Shown in pieces: positions 13,291-16,509 of a stretch of DNA of 16,509 nt. The stretch is taken from contig JAFTXB010000242.1 of assembly GCA_017461825.1 (NCBI GenBank), forward strand, positions 1-16,509, given 5' to 3'. The notes under the pieces were generated by a model, which did no database searches, had not been told where the DNA came from, and saw nothing but the letters and a program-made list of their open reading frames with translations. Each line of letters opens with the position of its first letter. Position 1 is the stretch's first letter. Made by a program: the position numbers and the translations under genes. The stretch is from Clostridia bacterium (GTDB lineage Bacteria > Bacillota > Clostridia > Oscillospirales > CAG-272).

Positions 13291-13989
13291 TTATGATTTT
13301 CGCATGGTATTCCATGCAAGCAGTGCCGCCTCGTCCGAAATATTGCAGGCAAGCACAAAGTAGGGTACGCCGCGCACCAGAGCGTCCATGAGGGTCAGCT
13401 GCTTTGTCACCGATTCGCGGCTGCCGCGCAGATAAAGCTGGTGCATCAGGCGCGAGACCGCGTCCTCCTCGTCGGCACGGCGAATGCTGTTTTCCGCGCC
13501 ACGTTCGATAAAGCAGACGGCAGCGAGAGGTGCCGAGATGTTTTCACCCCAGTTTTCCTTGCCGTTCCACGGGGTGCCAAACACGGTCAGCGAGCCGTCA
13601 TCCTCCACACGGTAGAGCGGCTTGTCCCCATTGAGCACACGGGCATTTGGCACGTTTTTGAGCCAAAGTGCCGTATGTGTGGATTTTCCAACCCCGCTTT
13701 TTGCGGTAAAGGCGTAGGCATAGCCGTCGACCTCAATGACCGAGGAATGCATAAGAAAAATATTATAGGACGGCAAAATTTCACAGATGTGGCGGTAGAT
13801 GCAAATGCTTTCACAGTACCCATCCGAAAATTCTCCAAACTTTTGCTCTTCCAAAATCTCGTCGGGGCTGACCGACACAGAGAACTCGGCATCCTCTCCT
13901 TCGCAAAGATAGCCGCGGCATTGACGCTCAATAAAGGGAAACCTGTTTTCGATCCGAATGCGGATGCCCGCAAGCTTGATTACAAACAT
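13291..13989 (-). CDS. HPr-kinase-like ATPase of RiPP/PqqD cassettes
   Basis: 232 residues from the ATG at 13989 (AAAGGAG 6 nt upstream); the longer frame to 14046 lacks a ribosome site. The first 75 residues form a beta-rich N-terminal region. The core has the HprK C-terminal pattern: L79-M-H81-S-S (strand before the P-loop), Walker A S98-G-V-G-K102-S-T104, an acidic site at N120-G-D122, and G139-TPWNGK. HPr kinase/phosphorylase proper carries an HPr-recognition loop and longer N-domain, which are not evident, so this is one of the HprK-related proteins. Relatives in lasso-peptide clusters phosphorylate the precursor's C-terminal Ser. Followed by PqqD and peptidase genes; no precursor ORF is visible up- or downstream. 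Confidence 0.8.
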   Translation of the reverse strand: MFVIKLAGIRIRIENRFPFIERQCRGYLCEGEDAEFSVSVSPDEILEEQKFGEFSDGYCESICIYRHICEILPSYNIFLMHSSVIEVDGYAYAFTAKSGVGKSTHTALWLKNVPNARVLNGDKPLYRVEDDGSLTVFGTPWNGKENWGENISAPLAAVCFIERGAENSIRRADEEDAVSRLMHQLYLRGSRESVTKQLTLMDALVRGVPYFVLACNISDEAALLAWNTMRKS

Positions 13990-14017
13990 ACGGTTCTCCT
14001 TTCCAATGTTTTTCTCT

Positions 14018-14046
14018 ATTTTAACATAAAACAAAGATAAATGCAA
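14018..14046 (-). promoter_or_regulatory. Promoter of kinase-PqqD-peptidase operon
   Basis: On the minus strand TTGCAT (14046-14041), a 17-bp spacer and TAAAAT (14023-14018), about 29 bp before the kinase-like start. A second possibility slightly upstream is TTGACA (14071-14066), 17 bp, TATTGC (14048-14043). Confidence 0.5.
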
Positions 14047-14133
14047 TAGGTTTCACAAAATTCCATGTCAATTTTCGTGCAAAGAGATAACAAATATTTA
14101 CATTTTTCGGTTTCTTTTTGCAGGGGAATATGG

Positions 14134-14139
14134 TATACT
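14134..14139 (+). promoter_or_regulatory. Extended -10 promoter of ibrAB
   Basis: TGG-TATACT is an extended -10 (TGn-TATACT) with only a weak -35 (TTTCTT at 14111-14116, 17 bp upstream). It would start transcription near 14146, about 40 nt before the ibrA-like start. Confidence 0.45.
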
Positions 14140-14185
14140 GTATTCAATTATCCCAAAAGCATCGAGGGAAAGGAGGGTGTAAAGG

Positions 14186-15505
14186 TTGAAAAAGGAATAT
14201 TTGCCGCTTGATGTTTACGAAGCGTTGCAAAACCGTTTGGAGTTTTTGTTTCGTGAATTTGACAACATTTATATCTCCTTTAGCGGCGGAAAGGATAGCG
14301 GACTTTTGCTGAATATGCTGCTGGACTATCGACGGGAGCACTATCCCAACCGCACGGTAGGGGTATTTCATCAGGATTTTGAGGCACAGTATACCCTCAC
14401 TACCGAATTTGTCACCCGAACCTTTGAGCGGATCAAGGACGAGGTTGAGCCCTATTGGGTATGCTTGCCCATGGCAACACGTACGGCGCTGAGCAGCTAT
14501 GAAATGTTTTGGTATCCGTGGGACGAAACCAAAAAGGATTCCTGGATCCGCCCCATGCCCAATTACCCCTATGTCATCAATCTCGAAAAGCCTTTTACGC
14601 ATTACCGATACCGCATGCATCAGGAGGATCTTGCAAAGCAGTTCGGCAGATTTTACAAAGAGAGCCACGGCAACAAGAAAACCGTTTGCCTGCTTGGTAT
14701 GCGCGCCGACGAATCACTTCAGCGTTACAGCGGATTTTTAAACAAGAAATACGGATACAAGGGCGAGTGCTGGATCACAAAGCAGTTCAAGGACATTTGG
14801 TGCGCTTCTCCCATGTACGATTGGTCAACCACCGATGTTTGGGCGGCAAACTGTAAATTGGGTTACGATTACAACCGCCTTTACGATCTGTATTACAAGG
14901 CCGGGCTCACGGTCGATCAGATGCGTGTCGCGTCGCCCTTTAATGAGTATTCCAAGGATAGCCTCAATCTCTACCGCGTCATCGACCCCGAGGTCTGGAT
15001 GCGGCTTGTCGGGCGTGTGCGGGGCGTCAATTTTGCGGCGATCTACGGCAAGACAAAAGCAATGGGCTACCGCAGCATCACCCTGCCCGAGGGGCACACA
15101 TGGGAGTCTTATACCCACTTTTTGCTTGATACCCTGCCGCACCGCTTGCGAAATACGTACATCAAAAAATTCAACACGTCTATCGAATTCTGGCATAAAA
15201 TAGGAGGAGGACTTTCCGAGGAGACCATCCGCGAGCTGGAGGAGCACGGTTATCGCATTGCGCGCAACGGTGTTTCCAACTATACGCTCAGCCGAAAGTC
15301 ACGCGTGATCTTCCTCGACAAGATCCCCGACCACACCGATGATATTTTGTCATCAAAGGATATTCCAAGCTGGAAACGCATGTGCTACTGCATCCTCAAA
15401 AACGACCACATGTGCCGCTTTATGGGCTTTGGGCTCACGCGAGAGGAACAGCGGCGAATCGAATTGATCAAAGAACAGTATGGAGAAATGATAAATGGCA
15501 AGTGA
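14186..15505 (+). CDS. ibrA: IbrA-like PAPS-reductase-fold PP-loop protein
   Basis: 439 residues, start TTG at 14186 with AGGAGG (14171-14176) 9 nt upstream. The N-terminal PP-loop is clear: F-S33-G-G-K-D-S38 in 'YISFSGGKDSGLLLNMLLD', the ATP-pyrophosphatase motif of PAPS reductases, DndC and relatives. 'GVFHQDFEAQY' (about 59-69) and 'LLGMRADESLQRY' (about 169-181) fit the same fold; the C-terminal part (about 400-439, 'CYCILKNDHMCRFMGF') is the DUF3440 region seen in E. coli IbrA/YbdN. Sulfite-producing PAPS reductase activity is unlikely without the usual C-terminal Cys motif; nucleotide- or sulfur-transfer chemistry is possible. It overlaps the ibrB-like gene by 11 bp. In E. coli IbrA/IbrB activate eib genes, but their chemistry is unknown. 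Confidence 0.85.
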   Translation: MKKEYLPLDVYEALQNRLEFLFREFDNIYISFSGGKDSGLLLNMLLDYRREHYPNRTVGVFHQDFEAQYTLTTEFVTRTFERIKDEVEPYWVCLPMATRTALSSYEMFWYPWDETKKDSWIRPMPNYPYVINLEKPFTHYRYRMHQEDLAKQFGRFYKESHGNKKTVCLLGMRADESLQRYSGFLNKKYGYKGECWITKQFKDIWCASPMYDWSTTDVWAANCKLGYDYNRLYDLYYKAGLTVDQMRVASPFNEYSKDSLNLYRVIDPEVWMRLVGRVRGVNFAAIYGKTKAMGYRSITLPEGHTWESYTHFLLDTLPHRLRNTYIKKFNTSIEFWHKIGGGLSEETIRELEEHGYRIARNGVSNYTLSRKSRVIFLDKIPDHTDDILSSKDIPSWKRMCYCILKNDHMCRFMGFGLTREEQRRIELIKEQYGEMINGK

Positions 15506-16091
15506 ATTCAAAAGTCCCGTATATAATGTGATCGCGGTACCGCTCGAAAAGATCGCGCCCAATGACTATAACCCCAATGTTATGGCACCGCCCGAAATCA
15601 AGCTGCTTTATGACAGCATCAAAGCCGATGGCTACACGATGCCTATTGTATGCTATTATAATAAGGAACAGGATAAGTATGTCATTGTCGACGGCTTTCA
15701 CCGCTACCGTGTCATGAAGGATTATCCCGATATTTACGAGAGAGAGAGGGGCATGATGCCGGTTTCTGTTATCGACAAACCGCTGTCCGAGAGAATGGCA
15801 AGCACCATCCGCCACAACCGCGCAAGAGGCTCGCATGATGTTGATCTCATGAGCAATATCATCCGCGATCTGCACGATATTGGAAGAAGCGATGCGTGGA
15901 TCTCCAAGCATCTCGGAATGGACAAGGACGAGATCCTGCGCTTAAAACAGATCACGGGACTTGCGGCGCTTTTCCGCGACATCAATTTCGGGCAGGCATG
16001 GAGACCTGCCGATGCCGATGGCGGTGAAGCGTACGAAACAGACGCGAGCTTTGAGCTTACAGAAGAAGTGCCGGACGACCGTTATTCATAA
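15495..16091 (+). CDS. ibrB: IbrB-like ParB/Srx-fold protein
   Basis: 198 residues, ATG at 15495 with GGAG (15482-15485) 9 nt upstream inside the ibrA-like gene. The ParB/sulfiredoxin core is visible: 'IAPNDYNPN' (about 20-28), 'LLYDSIKADGYTMPIV' (about 37-52), D66-G-F-H-R70 (in place of the ParB GEHRxxA), and 'IRHNRARGSHDVDLM' (about 105-119), a signature of the IbrB branch. A helix-turn-helix-like stretch follows (about 130-155, 'SDAWISKHLGMDKDEILRLKQ'), then an acidic tail. ParB-fold proteins bind or hydrolyse nucleotides (CTP/ATP) and grip DNA; this is not a chromosome-partition ParB, since no ParA is near. The tight overlap with the PP-loop gene suggests the two products act as one unit. 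Confidence 0.85.
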   Translation: MASEFKSPVYNVIAVPLEKIAPNDYNPNVMAPPEIKLLYDSIKADGYTMPIVCYYNKEQDKYVIVDGFHRYRVMKDYPDIYERERGMMPVSVIDKPLSERMASTIRHNRARGSHDVDLMSNIIRDLHDIGRSDAWISKHLGMDKDEILRLKQITGLAALFRDINFGQAWRPADADGGEAYETDASFELTEEVPDDRYS

Positions 16092-16109
16092 AAAACGAAA
16101 TCCAATAAC

Positions 16110-16155
16110 AAAGAACTCACGCAAAAGCCAACGGCTCCAACGTGAGTTCTTTTTT
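16110..16155 (+). terminator. Terminator after ibrAB
   Basis: AAAGAACTCACG (16110-16121) pairs with CGTGAGTTCTTT (16141-16152) over 12 bp, enclosing a small nested AGCC-AAC-GGCT stem, and ends in a T-tract to 16155. Confidence 0.85.
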
Positions 16156-16204
16156 GCCATCAAAGCAAACCTGCCGCCTGCGATACCAAATTGCACAACA
16201 TATC

Positions 16205-16509
16205 CGTGTCATCCTAAACATAGTGAAATCGCAAAGCGAAATTCTAACCTGTCATCCTGAGCGGAGTTTCGCCAAATAAAACTTTAATCTGTCATCCTGA
16301 GCGTGCGAAGCCCGCGAAGTTTTGCGAAGTCGAGAAGCCGCAAAGCGGCGCGAGCGGAGCAAAACCGAGGAACGCCGTAAAGCGGCGCGACGAAGGGATC
16401 TATAAACACTTACCAATAGCCTTTCCTTATTCCAAGTAACATCCTGCGAGAATGAAAAGGATGTTACTGTCATAGGGAAAAACGAAGTAATGAGCAAGAT
16501 CCCTGCGCC
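16205..16509. mobile_element. Second MITE-like copy, truncated by window end
   Basis: This fills the gene-free end of the window (16092-16509) after the terminator. Three TGTCATCCT ends occur in a row at about 16206, 16251 and 16290, so at least two partial element ends precede the main one. From 16290 the arm (TGTCATCCTGAGCG, AAGCCGCAAAGCGGCGCG, CGACGAAGGGATCTA) matches the arm at 5750-5860. The 109-bp core (16395-16503), bounded by GGGATCTA/AGATCCC, matches the core at 5853-5962 when reverse-complemented. It contains a perfect 9-bp stem GTAACATCC/GGATGTTAC (16436-16467). The far end lies outside the window. Confidence 0.7.

Noticed and set aside
13990..14046. 19-residue N-terminal extension of the HprK-like protein
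   Set aside because: No ribosome site precedes the upstream ATG, and the region contains the likely promoter; the ATG at 13989 follows AAAGGAG.
15495..16091. Chromosome-partition ParB
   Set aside because: There is no ParA neighbour or parS-like site; the DGFHR and RARGSH motifs fit the IbrB branch.
16252..16497. Small minus-strand frame with Arg/Ser-rich translation at the window end
   Set aside because: It is translation of the MITE-like arms and hairpins; similar spurious frames occur over the copy at 5606-6090.

Overview
The window is a chromosomal segment of a gut-type, endospore-forming Clostridia (Firmicutes). The evidence is a SipL-like spore-coat morphogenesis protein, Shine-Dalgarno-led genes with several TTG starts, and short palindromic repeats of the kind common in uncultured Oscillospirales/Christensenellales genomes. 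Nothing in the sequence fixes the genus. I see 18 protein-coding ORFs making up 17 genes (one gene is split by a stop codon), and no rRNA, tRNA or CRISPR array.

Layout: 1-1863 holds a zinc-ribbon membrane protein translationally coupled to a secreted or membrane TPM-domain protein. 1991-3529 is a SipL-like SPOCS/LysM protein. 3530-4234 is non-coding and packed with three related palindromic elements and two copies of a second repeat. 4235-5575 (-) is a MATE exporter. 5576-6117 is non-coding and holds a nested MITE-like element with two pairs of terminal inverted repeats. 6118-7642 holds a MIF-family tautomerase and a metallophosphoesterase. 7703-7945 (-) is a small membrane protein. 8188-9734 is a divergent regulatory module: on the minus strand a Cys-rich protein and a sigma-region-4-like HTH protein, on the plus strand an XRE/S24 self-cleaving-type repressor. 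9753-11681 is an ABC-F ATPase interrupted by a single in-frame TAG. 11935-13989 (-) encodes an HPr-kinase-like ATPase, a PqqD-like protein, an S24/S26 peptidase and a membrane protein. 14186-16091 is an IbrA/IbrB-type pair (PAPS-reductase-fold PP-loop protein plus ParB-like protein). 16092-16509 is a terminator followed by a second copy of the MITE-like element, cut by the window end.

Best candidates for something new: (1) the 8188-9734 module, where two perfect TTGACA-N17-TATAAT promoters face each other with start sites only a few bases apart. An inverted-repeat operator candidate straddles one -35 box, and the repressor carries a LexA/CI-type Ala-Gly cleavage site. This looks like a DNA-damage-triggered bistable switch controlling a Zn-protein/sigma-like operon. 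(2) The kinase-PqqD-S24/S26 cassette, which resembles RiPP (lasso peptide) maturation genes but has no visible precursor or cyclase. (3) The IbrA/IbrB pair, whose biochemistry is unresolved. (4) The amber codon in the ABC-F gene, in a window where no other gene ends with TAG.

All functional assignments come from reading motifs by eye. No database search was run.
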